From contig NZ_JACJRS010000034.1 in NCBI RefSeq assembly GCF_014697375.1, forward strand, positions 1 through 55,494: a DNA stretch of 55,494 nt, given 5' to 3'. A program made the translations under genes and the position numbers. The stretch comes from Phormidium sp. FACHB-1136 (lineage in GTDB: Bacteria > Cyanobacteriota > Cyanobacteriia > Phormidesmidales > Phormidesmidaceae). The notes under the pieces are model-generated. The model saw only the letters and a list, made by a program, of their open reading frames with translations. It was not told where the DNA came from and did not search any database. Shown in pieces: positions 27,760-37,003 of this stretch (position 1 is the first letter of the stretch; each line of letters begins with the position of its first letter).

Positions 27760-28704
27760 ATGTCCCTGTTTGACTGGTTTGCTAATCGCCGTAAGTCTGG
27801 CCCCATCAGCGAAGATCGCCAAGAGCGCGAGATTGCCGATGGCCTGTGGACGAAGTGTGAGCACTGCGACGTGCTGACCTATACCAAGGATTTACGGGCC
27901 AACCAGTGGGTTTGTGGGGAGTGCGGCCACCACCACCGCATTTTTAGCGACGAACGCATTCGCCAACTGATCGATGCCAGCACCTGGCAGGCATTAGATA
28001 GCCAGATTCAGCCCAGGGATCCCCTCGGCTTTAAAGATCGCAAGGGCTACAGCGACCGCATCCGCGAAACCCAAAACAAGACCCAACTGACCGATGCCGT
28101 GCAAACCGGATTGGGGGATCTGGACGGTCTGCCCGTGGCCCTGGGGGTAATGGATTTCCGCTTTATGGGCGGCAGCATGGGTTCGGTCGTTGGGGAAAAG
28201 CTCACCCGCATGATTGAGCGCGGTACCCAGGAACGGCGTCCCGTGGTGATTGTTTGCGCCTCTGGTGGAGCGCGAATGCAGGAGGGAATGCTGAGCCTGA
28301 TGCAAATGGCCAAAATTTCTGGAGCCTTGCAACAGCACCAGGCTGCCAAGCTGCTCTATATGCCCGTGCTCACCCACCCCACCACCGGGGGCGTGACCGC
28401 CAGCTTTGCCATGCTGGGGGACATTATTATTGCCGAACCCAAGGCCACCATTGGCTTTGCCGGACGCCGCGTGGTCGAGCAAACCCTGCGGGAAAAACTA
28501 CCTGACGACTTCCAAACCGCCGAGTACCTGCGGGATCACGGCTTTGTCGATCTGATCGTGCCCCGCACCCAATTGAAGACCACCCTTGCCCAACTGATTC
28601 GCCTCCATCAGCCTGCCAGCGCCGATGCCGTTTCCCTAACCACCCCAACCCAGTGGAGCAACGGGCTGAATCACAGCGCCCCTTCCCACGTCGTGGCCGA
28701 GTAG
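27760..28704 (+). CDS. accD: Acetyl-CoA carboxylase carboxyltransferase subunit beta
   Basis: This 314-residue subunit carries the N-terminal four-Cys zinc ribbon (Cys33, 36, 52, 55; CEHCDV...CGECGHH) and the carboxyltransferase core. Core landmarks are [20 protein letters not shown] and [16 protein letters not shown]. With accA it transfers the carboxyl group from biotin-BCCP to acetyl-CoA, the first step of fatty acid synthesis. Start ATG 27760. The Zn ribbon and length are standard for bacterial and plastid AccD. It lies upstream of psbV in the same direction, but with 173 bases between. Confidence 0.97.
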   Translation: MSLFDWFANRRKSGPISEDRQEREIADGLWTKCEHCDVLTYTKDLRANQWVCGECGHHHRIFSDERIRQLIDASTWQALDSQIQPRDPLGFKDRKGYSDRIRETQNKTQLTDAVQTGLGDLDGLPVALGVMDFRFMGGSMGSVVGEKLTRMIERGTQERRPVVIVCASGGARMQEGMLSLMQMAKISGALQQHQAAKLLYMPVLTHPTTGGVTASFAMLGDIIIAEPKATIGFAGRRVVEQTLREKLPDDFQTAEYLRDHGFVDLIVPRTQLKTTLAQLIRLHQPASADAVSLTTPTQWSNGLNHSAPSHVVAE

Positions 28705-28877
28705 CTGAATTACCTTGGGGTGGGATGGGCCGCGACTAGTGAGCATGATCGCTGAGAAAACTTGGGAATGGCCCCCTTCGGTGGCATGATAGTCATTACT
28801 ACATGGACTGAGGAAAATTTTTTCGCCGTCCGCTGTGTTGATGTCCATACCTGAACCCTATACATTCGAGGAGAACC

Positions 28878-29384
28878 ATGTTGAAGAGATGCATTTGGCT
28901 AGTTGCGGTCGCACTCTTCTTTGTCAGCCAACTGACGATGGGAGACGCCGTCGCGGCTGAGCTAGATGCGGCCACCCGCACGGTGCAGCTCAATCCTGAG
29001 GGGGACACCGTTGTGCTCTCCCTAGAGCAAGTGACCCGTGGCCGCCGCCAGTTTAACTACGCCTGTGGCACCTGCCATGTGGGCGGCATTACCAAAACCA
29101 ACCCCACCGTGGGTCTAGACCCCGACTCCCTGGCTGGGGCCTTGCCTCCCCGCGACAATATTGAAGCCCTGGTGGACTATCTCAAGGCTCCCACCACCTA
29201 CGACGGGTTGACCGATATTTCCCAGGTTCACCCCAGCAAGATGAGTGCCGACATCTTCCCCAAAATGCGTAGCCTAACCGAGGAAGACCTGGTGGCCATT
29301 TCGGGTCACATCCTGCTTCAGCCCAAGGTGATTGGCGATATGTGGGGTGCGGGTAAGACGCGGTTCTCCGCTCCCCCGATCTAA
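28878..29384 (+). CDS. psbV: Photosystem II extrinsic cytochrome c550
   Basis: This 168-residue preprotein has a Sec signal (residues 1-27, cut after DAVAA) and a single heme site CGTCH (Cys63, Cys66, His67). His118 in SQVHPSKMSADIFPKM is the likely second axial ligand, as in the bis-His cytochrome c550. It binds the lumenal face of photosystem II and stabilises the Mn cluster. Start ATG 28878 has GAGGAGAACC upstream. It ends 34 bp before an intrinsic terminator. Typical length (about 160-170). Confidence 0.97.
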   Translation: MLKRCIWLVAVALFFVSQLTMGDAVAAELDAATRTVQLNPEGDTVVLSLEQVTRGRRQFNYACGTCHVGGITKTNPTVGLDPDSLAGALPPRDNIEALVDYLKAPTTYDGLTDISQVHPSKMSADIFPKMRSLTEEDLVAISGHILLQPKVIGDMWGAGKTRFSAPPI

Positions 29385-29417
29385 CCCATCGAGACCTCCC
29401 CGCTGTCGGGGTGTGGC

Positions 29418-29440
29418 AAGGGGCTTCGGCCCCTTTTTTT
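29418..29440 (+). terminator. Intrinsic terminator after psbV
   Basis: AAGGGGC-TTCG-GCCCCTT followed by a T-run to 29440: a perfect 7-bp stem with a stable TTCG tetraloop. Confidence 0.93.
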
Positions 29441-29545
29441 GTTTCAAGGAACTGTCCAAGAGGGCGTTATTAGCAGGTAAGATGCCATAGAGCGCTGAAT
29501 TTCAGCCGCGTCATTGAACTGGAGATAAGCCTTTAGAGGTAGTTT

Positions 29546-29962
29546 ATGAATCGTGTAATCCGTGCCGCCCAGCGTTTGGGCATTGCTGCGTTGTCTGTGC
29601 TGCTGGTGCTAGGTGCCATGACCCTAGTCTCCGCTCCCGCTTCCGCCACCAACTACGAAGTGAAAATGGGGAACGATGCGGGTCTGCTCGTGTTTGAACC
29701 CAGCACCATCACCGTCCAACCGGGCGACACCGTGACCTGGGTAAACAACAAAATGGCCCCCCACAACGTCATCTTCGACGAAGCCGCTAGCCCCGGCGAC
29801 AAGGCGCTGGCCGATAGCCTGTCCCACAGCCAACTGACCTTCGCTCCCGGCGAAAACTACTCCACCACCTTCACCAGCGATATGCCCGCTGGCACCTACA
29901 CCTACTTCTGCGCTCCCCACCGTGGGGCTGGCATGGTCGGCAAGGTGATCCTGGAAGGTTAA
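29546..29962 (+). CDS. petE: Plastocyanin
   Basis: This 138-residue preprotein has a signal peptide of about 34 residues ending SAPASA, then a typical cupredoxin. The copper ligands are His73 (APHNVIF), Cys122, His125 (YFCAPHRG) and Met130 (GAGMVG). It carries electrons from cytochrome f to photosystem I in the thylakoid lumen. Start ATG 29546 has AGAGGT 5-10 bases upstream. It lies 161 bp after psbV but behind that gene's terminator, so it is transcribed separately. Confidence 0.97.
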   Translation: MNRVIRAAQRLGIAALSVLLVLGAMTLVSAPASATNYEVKMGNDAGLLVFEPSTITVQPGDTVTWVNNKMAPHNVIFDEAASPGDKALADSLSHSQLTFAPGENYSTTFTSDMPAGTYTYFCAPHRGAGMVGKVILEG

Positions 29963-30014
29963 TTGGACGACTGAGCCTAGGCGCAAGTTTGGGCTAAGTC
30001 TGCGACTTCCTTAG

Positions 30015-30044
30015 AGAAGAGCGTCTTATCTGGCGCTCTTTTCT
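30015..30044 (+). terminator. Probable intrinsic terminator after petE
   Basis: GAAGAGCG and CGCTCTTTTC form a stem around the loop TCTTATCTGG, with T-rich 3' side. It sits 52 bases after the petE stop. Confidence 0.8.
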
Positions 30045-30105
30045 ACTTTAAAGCCGATCAAAACCGAACCTACCTCTCGATACCCATGGGCATGACTCGA
30101 TCCTG

Positions 30106-30483
30106 CTATAGAACGCGGGTGGCGAGGAGTTGCTCCTCTAGGGCAGCAATGCGATGGTAGGCGGCGGTGAGTTGGGCGGTGAGGCGCTGGATTTGAATGT
30201 CTTGGGAGAGGTTGACCTCCACCGTCTGCCGTTCCGTTGTACTGTAGTCGCTGTCGATCAAGACATCCTTGTGCTCACACATCCCGTCGAGGCTAGGGGA
30301 ACTGTAGCGAGGCATCGGGCTATAGTGGGCATGGCCTCCAATTCTGAGCTCATGGCTATCATCGCCGAAGGTATGGGACGAGGCCAAAATGGCGGAAACC
30401 TGATCATTCACTTGGTCAATCATGTGGTGAAGGGCGTCAACCTTGTTGGTCAAGATGACAACTTGCGTTTGGATGGAGTCCAT
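30106..30483 (-). CDS. Hypothetical coiled-coil protein
   Basis: This 125-residue protein has heptad-like helices at both ends: residues 1-35 (VVILTNKVDALHHMIDQVND) and about 90-122 (IQIQRLTAQLTAAYHRIAAL). The middle is Ser/His-rich and polar (residues 36-75). No signal or membrane segment is seen, and I do not recognise the family. Start ATG 30483. Its 3' end faces petE. A DNA or protein scaffold role would be speculation. Confidence 0.55.
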   Translation of the reverse strand: MDSIQTQVVILTNKVDALHHMIDQVNDQVSAILASSHTFGDDSHELRIGGHAHYSPMPRYSSPSLDGMCEHKDVLIDSDYSTTERQTVEVNLSQDIQIQRLTAQLTAAYHRIAALEEQLLATRVL

Positions 30484-30860
30484 AGGGTGCCGTGTTTACA
30501 GAGAAAATATCATCCCTATCCTAAGGCTGACCTGCCAAATCCCCCTGGCTTTCCTGAATCATTTAACCTTTGTTTGACTTAGTTTTTAACTGTTTTCAAG
30601 GGCGGTAGTTTTACTTCCCGGATTGATACGAAATTGGAATGGAATGGGGTGATTTGTGTTTTTTTGCTAAAAAATAGGGTAAAAAACGGCCCCACCCCTG
30701 GCTTAGCAAAGCTGGGACGGCCCAAGGGGGGAGGTATTTGGCCGAATTCTGATCGACGATCAAGGGCCATGATTTTTATTATTTTATAATAGAAAAACAT
30801 GGCCGATTTCCCCTTGGCAACCGCAACGCCTAGGTGGAGGCTGGCCCTAGAAAATCGGGG
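30484..30860. other. AT-rich intergenic stretch (377 bp)
   Basis: No gene seen. Positions about 30575-30800 are markedly AT-rich for this window (runs such as GTTTTTTTGCTAAAAAATAG and ATTTTTATTATTTTATAATA). They contain an imperfect hairpin CCTGGCTT-AGC-AAAGCTGGG with flanking GGCCC. A 73-codon minus-strand frame exists but has low-complexity ends and no ribosome-binding site. An unrecognised small RNA is possible. Confidence 0.5.
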
Positions 30861-31439
30861 CTAATTGGCCTCGCGTTCCGCTATCACCCGGCCAGGGCTA
30901 ACAAAGGAAATCCCCTGCTGGGAGGCGGTACTGATCATTACCGCCTCAATCACCGGAGGGCTAACCTGGGTAGCCGCTCGCCAGGTGACGAGGAAGTTCG
31001 CGCCCGCTCCGCCCAGGGTGTTTTGGCTTTCAATGACAACAGCGGTGGAGGCCAGGGGGCCAATCTCCAGGGGTTGACTGAGGTAGGCGGTGACGAGAGC
31101 CCCACTGGAGTCGTAATAGTCGATGGTTTCGATGAAGATGGCCGTGGCGGGATCGGTATTGCGGAGGCTGAGGGTGGCCGTGAGCTGAAAGGGACGGTTG
31201 GGGCCAAAATCGTAGATTTCTGAATACACCGGGACATAGACCACTTGCCCTACGGCCAAGGGCGGCAGTTGGTCGGGGGTGATTTCAACGACGTTGGGGT
31301 TGACCGCTAGGCCCAGGGGCACCCCCTGATCGGGAACCTGGGTGCTGTCGTTAGGAATGGCGGGGGCACAGCCCACTATCACGCCCCAGGCCAAAAGGCC
31401 CCACCCTAAGACGGCCCATCCTAGTCGGCTGATTGCCAT
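30861..31439 (-). CDS. DUF3124-type lipoprotein
   Basis: This 192-residue protein begins with a lipoprotein signal ending VIVGCAP, so the Cys near residue 24 would be lipidated. The mature region carries VYVPVYSEIYDFGPNRPFQL, then SLRNTDPATAIFIETIDYYD and FLVTWRAATQVSPPVIEAVM, matching DUF3124. The start is taken at ATG 31439; the frame extends 15 codons further without signal character. Function is unknown. It is divergent from the exported flavoprotein gene, with 263 bp shared upstream. Confidence 0.85.
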   Translation of the reverse strand: MAISRLGWAVLGWGLLAWGVIVGCAPAIPNDSTQVPDQGVPLGLAVNPNVVEITPDQLPPLAVGQVVYVPVYSEIYDFGPNRPFQLTATLSLRNTDPATAIFIETIDYYDSSGALVTAYLSQPLEIGPLASTAVVIESQNTLGGAGANFLVTWRAATQVSPPVIEAVMISTASQQGISFVSPGRVIAEREAN

Positions 31440-31702
31440 GGTTTTAGCTAGCCCATCCGCACACCGAAACCTGCTAAATCCCATCGCCCTGCCCCAGTCG
31501 CTTTATCCAGTCCCGATCAGAGGTGGAGCCTTGCTGACCTCGGCTCGGCTGACCTCGACTAGGGCTAGCCTAACCGATGCCGGAGGGTCGTGCATCTCCA
31601 CCGCTGGCCGACCCTAAAACCTGTAAACAAACGTGGCAAAAATTGGTCCAGAATGGGCCTCGGCTACAATCGATGGTTGTTGCCTTAAGCTCTCAATTTG
31701 CT

Positions 31703-33805
31703 ATGAATTCGCTCTTTCGTGCTTTCACCACACCCCTGCTGGCCTCGGCGCTGCTGGCCGGATCGGTTCCCTTGCCCATCGGCAATGCCCAGGCTCAGCA
31801 GTCGGTGAGTCCTCAACTGGCTCAGGGTATGCCCACACCGGATCAGGTGGTGGAGTGTGAACTCCTCATTGTGGGGGGTGGTTTGGCCGGAACAGCGGCG
31901 GCCTACGAAAGCCTGCGGATGGGCCACACGGTCTGCATGACGGAGCTAACTGACTGGGTGGGTGGGCAAATTTCCTCCCAGGGCACCACGGCGCTGGATG
32001 AATCGCGGGAACAGCGGCGGCGGCTGTTTTACTCGCGGGGCTACAACGACCTGCGGGAGCGGGTGGAGGAAAAGTATGGTGAGTTAAACCCTGGCCAGTG
32101 CTGGGTGAGTGTGTCTTGCTTTATGCCCGCCGATGCCAACGCCATTTTGATGGAGATGCTGGCGGAGGCTGAACGGGAGGGGGGCGGCGAACTGAAGTGG
32201 TTCCCCAACACGGTGATTAAAGAGGTGGGCTTTAATGCCGACCGCAGCCACATCGACACCATGATGGCCATTCGCCACAGCCCCGCACCGGGGACGGCTC
32301 CTTTAAATACGGATTTTCTGTCGGAGATCATCGAAGACGCCTACACCTACCAAGATTCCGCCCGACTGTCTAAGGAAATCATTCAGTTTGTGCCCGCAGG
32401 CATTGACACGGAACGCTTCCCCAATGCCGACCCGGATCGGGTGGATTGGTTCGTGGTGGAGGCCACGGAAACCGGGGAAATCATCGCCCTAGCCGATGTG
32501 CCCTACGAACTGGGCCTAGACCCCCGTTCGCCCCACAACCCCTCTTCCCCCGTGGCCCAGCGGGACGCCTACTGCACCCAGGGCTTCACCTACACCTTTG
32601 CCATGGAGCGCACCGCCGAGGCCCAAACCTTCGACGTGCCGGAATTCTACTCCATCTACGAGCCCTACTACAGTTGGGAAAAGGAACGTCCCCAACTGCT
32701 CACCCCCCAGGATCACTTTGACTTTGTCTTCACCTACCGCCGCCTGTGGAGTGCTGGCCCCCGTCGGGTGGATGAGCGCATCTTTGGTGCCCCCCGCCCC
32801 ACCCCTGGGGATATTTCCATGCAGAATTGGACGTGGGGCAACGACTACCGCCCCGGTACCGCCCGCGATAATTTGATCCTCACCCACGACCAACTGCAAG
32901 CCAGCGGACAGTTGGCTCCGGGCGGCTGGTTAGGCGGCTTGCGTACCGAAACCCTGCGCCGAGGGGAAGAAAACGCCATCGGCTTCTTCTATTGGTTGAC
33001 CACGGGCACCACGGATTCCCAACTGGATGACTCCTGGAAAGAACCCGACCCCTACAACCGCTACCTCAAGGGGCTAGATTCTCCCATGAATACGGCCCAT
33101 GGTCTATCCAAATATCCCTACATCCGCGAAGCCCGTCGTATCATTGGCCGTCCGTCCTCCGGCTACGACAACGGCTTTATGATCAACGAAATTGACTTCT
33201 CCTGGAACGATTTCACCTCCGAGTTCTACCAAGAAAACCTGGATCGCAGCACCTTCACCTCCATGCGGCGTTTCCTGGCGGGGCTGGAAACCGTGGACAC
33301 CTTCATGCCCGGTGCCAACCCCGACGAATTCCATGTGCGGGGGCGGTCTCGCATGTATCCCGACTCGGTGGGCATCGCCCAGTACGCCATCGACTTCCAC
33401 CCCTGTATGCGCGACTATCCGCCGGAAGCCCCCGGCAACATCGAGCGGCCCGGAGTGCGCCAAGCCCACGGCCAAGCCTTCCCGGCCCAAATTCCCCTAC
33501 GGGCGCTGATTCCCCAGCGGGTAGACAACATGCTGGTGGCCAGTAAGAGTATCGCCGCCAGCAACATTGCCGCCGCCGCCTACCGGGTGCATTCCTTCGA
33601 GTGGTCGGTGGGGGCCGCCGCCGCCCATTCCATCGACTTCTCCCTGCGGAACGGCGTTCTGCCCTACGAACTGGTGGAAAACCTGCCCAACCACAACCCC
33701 CTGCTCCACGCCCTGCGGATGGAACTAGAGGCCAGCGGCAACCCCACCCAGTTCCCGGATACGTCGATCTTCAACGAAGAGTGGGACGCCTGGAAGCCCT
33801 GGTAA
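31703..33805 (+). CDS. Exported FAD-dependent oxidoreductase
   Basis: This 700-residue protein has a signal peptide (about residues 1-31, ending GNAQAQ) and an FAD-binding Rossmann entry CELLIVGGGLAGTAAAYESL. It belongs to the FAD_oxidored type seen in some bacterial secreted or periplasmic dehydrogenases. Near the C-terminus are VDNMLVASKSIAASNIAAAA and YRVHSFEWSVGAAAAHSI, the usual second nucleotide-binding segment. The substrate is unknown. I choose ATG 31703 because it gives a clean signal sequence; the frame upstream has none. A secreted flavoenzyme without a Tat RR motif is unusual, since FAD is normally loaded in the cytoplasm. Confidence 0.8.
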   Translation: MNSLFRAFTTPLLASALLAGSVPLPIGNAQAQQSVSPQLAQGMPTPDQVVECELLIVGGGLAGTAAAYESLRMGHTVCMTELTDWVGGQISSQGTTALDESREQRRRLFYSRGYNDLRERVEEKYGELNPGQCWVSVSCFMPADANAILMEMLAEAEREGGGELKWFPNTVIKEVGFNADRSHIDTMMAIRHSPAPGTAPLNTDFLSEIIEDAYTYQDSARLSKEIIQFVPAGIDTERFPNADPDRVDWFVVEATETGEIIALADVPYELGLDPRSPHNPSSPVAQRDAYCTQGFTYTFAMERTAEAQTFDVPEFYSIYEPYYSWEKERPQLLTPQDHFDFVFTYRRLWSAGPRRVDERIFGAPRPTPGDISMQNWTWGNDYRPGTARDNLILTHDQLQASGQLAPGGWLGGLRTETLRRGEENAIGFFYWLTTGTTDSQLDDSWKEPDPYNRYLKGLDSPMNTAHGLSKYPYIREARRIIGRPSSGYDNGFMINEIDFSWNDFTSEFYQENLDRSTFTSMRRFLAGLETVDTFMPGANPDEFHVRGRSRMYPDSVGIAQYAIDFHPCMRDYPPEAPGNIERPGVRQAHGQAFPAQIPLRALIPQRVDNMLVASKSIAASNIAAAAYRVHSFEWSVGAAAAHSIDFSLRNGVLPYELVENLPNHNPLLHALRMELEASGNPTQFPDTSIFNEEWDAWKPW

Positions 33806-33814
33806 ACCTGAACG

Positions 33815-33849
33815 GCCCTCTGCCAGAACATAGCAATCTGGCAGAGGGC
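33815..33849. terminator. Perfect 13-bp stem between convergent genes
   Basis: GCCCTCTGCCAGA at 33815-33827 pairs exactly with TCTGGCAGAGGGC at 33837-33849 over a 9-base loop. It lies 10 bases after the flavoprotein stop and 10 bases before the stop of the convergent mosaic-protein gene. It has no strong T-run but is placed as a bidirectional terminator. Confidence 0.75.
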
Positions 33850-33859
33850 AAATTGGGGA

Positions 33860-36800
33860 TTAGTTGCTAATACGAAGCACACGGGTTTCGGCATCCCATT
33901 GCACTGTGGCGGCGAGATCCTTCAAATCATTGGCTCGCACATAGGTATCGTTTTGATAGTTGATGGAGTGAGCCGGATTGAGCGCGTCTAAGTCGAGGTT
34001 CAAATCAGCCAGTTTGGATTGGGGAACATAGGCTCGATCATCAACAATGATGCCAGCCTCTGGCCAATTGCGATTATTAATCGCGAGGGAGATGGTTTCT
34101 AAGGCTTGGGATTGACAACAATCTAGGGTTGCCGTTCGCGACTCGGCATCCCATGTAGTCGGAATTCCCAATGTCGCTAGGTACGACAAACTCACATAGG
34201 TTTTGCCCTGAAACGGTTGCTGATAATTCTCTGGTACCTCTCCATTTAGGAGTCCTAATTGCTGGGCCTGTTCTAGGGTGATATAGGATTTTTGGTCGAT
34301 AAGAATGCCCTGTTGGTTGTAGCGTAGATTCCCGGCCTGAATATTAATGCGGTTTTCGGATTGCGGCCTAAGCTGAGTTGGAGAAGACTCTGCTTCAAGG
34401 CCTGAAGGCTGGCCCATTAGGGCACTCCGCAAAGGCCACATCAGACCCGCTCCAACCAGGATGCCGACCCCAAACGTAACCAAGCTGGGTAGATTCAGCC
34501 ACCGTTGGGCAGGTTTGTGCGGGAGATCGGAGAGGGCCGATGCAGAGGGTTGAGGTCTATCTTGATAGCCTTTGTTGTACCAGGTGCAATCCTGCAAATG
34601 TTGGTCCAGACTTTCGGGACTGGGATGATAGATTTTTTGCTCTGGAATGGTAATACGCTGGTTCTGCAAATAACCATAGTCTGACGCCATCAGTTGAGGC
34701 GACAGGAGTACCGTGAGATTTTGGGGATGAATGGCTAAAAGTTTTAGGTCATATAGGGTTTTTAAATCAGCACGCAGGACAAGACATTGGGAGGGATGAT
34801 CAGCCTTATCTCGATCATGGCTAGTAATAAAAACCGTTTCTAGCAATGGTTGAATATTGCAACCTGTAATCGCACATTTCCCGTGATAGATATCCAGCAG
34901 TTTTCGCTGAAGCGAATATTGCACTCGCCGACCCAATACCGCTTGAATGGAATGGACAACGCGACTATTGAGCGAGGGACTATTGAGCGAGGGATGGGCC
35001 TTGCCCCCAGGATGCGTGGAACTCTCTGATGATTGAGTCAGCGCTGGTGGATTGAGGGGCAAGGGGGCAGGGAAGGCCGAACGATCCTTGCGAGGGGCGA
35101 CCGACTCATCCCCTAGATCTTCACCTCCTAGATCTTCATCCCCTAGATCTTCAGCCTTATTTTCGGGCCGAATGAATTGCGTCTTCTCCTCTGGATCCCC
35201 AGGTTCTTCCTCGGCCAAGACCACCAAGCCTGTGGGTTCTGGCAGGGTGGAATGTACCGACTCAAGTGAATCGTGCGGTGCGGCCTCGGAAATCACCAAA
35301 TCCAAAGGCTCAGGAAGATCAGAATCCGTCGCTGTGAAATCCACAGGCTCAACTAGGTCAGGATCCGTTGCCGTGAAATCCACAGGCTCAGTCAGATCAG
35401 AAACCGCTGCTGTTACTCCCTCAGCGAGGGCAATCGTACTTTCTTCTGGGGTGTTGATGGGGGGGAACCCAAGAACAAAGGGATGGTCGAGATGATCGCT
35501 AGGGTGGGCAAATTCCTGCGCTACAACTGCGTTATCCCCATCCCCTAGGACAAAGGGATTCATGGAATCCACTAAGGAGGATGCTGTGGGGATATCTTCT
35601 CCATCCGTGGTAGGCGGTTGGGGGCTGTCGGCATTTTCAAACATTCCATTGTCCTCCATGGCAATGGCGTCTAGGGCGTCTAGGGCATGGAGGTAGAGAT
35701 CATCCTCATCATCAAACGCCACCGCAGACCCTGACCATTGCTCTTCAGCGGCGTCTAGGGCGGCCAGTTCTTCTGCCTCTAGGGAACTGAGTGGCACAAC
35801 GGCATAGGTTTCTTCCTCGACTAATTCGTCAGTCCCTAGATCCGCGCCAGTGACGTATTCTTCAGGAGCCATGAATTCCCCAGTAGCATATCCTTCTAGG
35901 TATTCCTCAGTAGCGTATTTCTCTGTATATGCTTCAGTGCTATAGGCTCCAGTGACGTATTGTTCTGCATGTTCTCCAGTGACGTATTGTTCGGTGACGT
36001 ATTGCTCGGTGACGTATTCCTCTGAAGCGTATTGTTCAGCGACGTATGGTTCTGAAATGTATTCTTCTGGAGCGTATTGTTCTGGGGCGTATTCCTCTGT
36101 GTATTCTTCTGCCACGTACGCTTCGTATTCTTCAGTGACGTACTCTTCAGAAGTACCTGCACTAACCACATAGCCTTCGTTGGTCGGTTCGTCTGATGCG
36201 ATGTAGGGATCGAAGGGCGAACGATCCTCTAAATATTCAGTCGGCTGATCCTCACCGTCTAGATCACCTTCCTGGTTTTGATCGACTAGATAGCGTCCCG
36301 TCTCCGCTGCAATCATCTTGCTGGGTGCGATCTCGTTCTGGGCGAGAGGCCACTCTGGGAGGGCTTCTCCAGCGCTGCCCCAACCGGGAACCACTTGATC
36401 AAAGTTGATGCTGAGGTCTCGATTTTGGCTGCCCCAGCGTTCACCCGCTAAGCCTTCAGGCAAGATACTTTCTGTTAAGTCCAGATCGGTTAAGTCTACT
36501 TCGGTGAGATCCACCTCACTGAGATTCGCTCCTTTTAGGGTTGCGCCACCAAAGTTGGCATTGCTCAGGACAGCGCCCGAAAAATCAACGCCACTCAGGT
36601 TGGCTCCAGCAAAAATACAGTCCGTTAGATCTGCCTTACGAAAACTTGCCCCACTGAGATTTGCGCCACTCATGACCGCCCCAGCCAAATTGGCTCCAAT
36701 TAACTTGGCGCGGACTAAATCCGCCGCAATAAAGTTGGCAGTTGTGAGGGTGGCAAAGGAAAAGTCGGCATGATTTAGGGTAGCCCCAGCCAGGTTGGCA

Positions 36801-37003
36801 CCGGATAATTTAGCTTTTTGAAGAATCGATTCTTCCAGACTAATCATCGGTAGCTTGGCTCGGTTTAAGTTGGCCTCTCGTAGGTCAACATTATCAAAGT
36901 GTCGTCGTCCATCCGCATACTCCGCTAATAGCGTTTCCACACTCATTGAGATAGGCTGGCCATTGTCGTGGGAGAAATGGAGATCGGAATGGTTAAATTT
37001 CAT
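33860..37003 (-). CDS. Mosaic protein: pentapeptide repeats, Tyr/Glu repeats, HNH-like domain, one TM, stalk-like domains
   Basis: This 1047-residue protein is of unrecognised overall family. In order: pentapeptide repeats A(D/N)LxxA at residues about 38-182; a Tyr/Glu-rich 5-mer repeat block at about 286-395 (EEYVT, EQYVT units); acidic low-complexity with further short repeats (EPVDFTATD twice near 540-560; EDLGD-type near 618-633). Then comes an HNH-like domain at about 684-775 with HGKCAITGC and LRADLKTLYDLKLLAI. The expected HNH histidines are missing (ETVFI for AAHI, DLK for DLH), so it is probably catalytically dead. A membrane helix lies at about 841-862. Two beta domains at about 896-960 and 984-1046 (YVSLSYLATLGI, WDAESRTATL; YVRANDLKDLAATVQWDAET) look like copper-amine-oxidase-N-type stalk domains. 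Topology inferred: N-terminus cytoplasmic, C-terminus outside. Confidence 0.75.
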   Translation of the reverse strand: MKFNHSDLHFSHDNGQPISMSVETLLAEYADGRRHFDNVDLREANLNRAKLPMISLEESILQKAKLSGANLAGATLNHADFSFATLTTANFIAADLVRAKLIGANLAGAVMSGANLSGASFRKADLTDCIFAGANLSGVDFSGAVLSNANFGGATLKGANLSEVDLTEVDLTDLDLTESILPEGLAGERWGSQNRDLSINFDQVVPGWGSAGEALPEWPLAQNEIAPSKMIAAETGRYLVDQNQEGDLDGEDQPTEYLEDRSPFDPYIASDEPTNEGYVVSAGTSEEYVTEEYEAYVAEEYTEEYAPEQYAPEEYISEPYVAEQYASEEYVTEQYVTEQYVTGEHAEQYVTGAYSTEAYTEKYATEEYLEGYATGEFMAPEEYVTGADLGTDELVEEETYAVVPLSSLEAEELAALDAAEEQWSGSAVAFDDEDDLYLHALDALDAIAMEDNGMFENADSPQPPTTDGEDIPTASSLVDSMNPFVLGDGDNAVVAQEFAHPSDHLDHPFVLGFPPINTPEESTIALAEGVTAAVSDLTEPVDFTATDPDLVEPVDFTATDSDLPEPLDLVISEAAPHDSLESVHSTLPEPTGLVVLAEEEPGDPEEKTQFIRPENKAEDLGDEDLGGEDLGDESVAPRKDRSAFPAPLPLNPPALTQSSESSTHPGGKAHPSLNSPSLNSRVVHSIQAVLGRRVQYSLQRKLLDIYHGKCAITGCNIQPLLETVFITSHDRDKADHPSQCLVLRADLKTLYDLKLLAIHPQNLTVLLSPQLMASDYGYLQNQRITIPEQKIYHPSPESLDQHLQDCTWYNKGYQDRPQPSASALSDLPHKPAQRWLNLPSLVTFGVGILVGAGLMWPLRSALMGQPSGLEAESSPTQLRPQSENRINIQAGNLRYNQQGILIDQKSYITLEQAQQLGLLNGEVPENYQQPFQGKTYVSLSYLATLGIPTTWDAESRTATLDCCQSQALETISLAINNRNWPEAGIIVDDRAYVPQSKLADLNLDLDALNPAHSINYQNDTYVRANDLKDLAATVQWDAETRVLRISN
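35819..36148 (-). repeat. 15-nt tandem repeats encoding Tyr/Glu 5-mers
   Basis: Imperfect 15-base units (minus strand GAACAATACGTCACC-like) encode about twenty 5-residue repeats of the form E-(E/Q)-Y-(V/A)-(T/A/P). Unit identity is lower at the edges and highest at 35955-36040, as expected for slippage-driven expansion. It sits within the mosaic-protein gene. Confidence 0.85.

Noticed and set aside
30579..30800. A 73-codon frame in the AT-rich stretch
   Set aside because: Low-complexity composition, no ribosome-binding site, no family resemblance.
35819..36148. Regular repeats that might be a CRISPR array
   Set aside because: Units are contiguous 15-mers in an intact reading frame, with no spacers.
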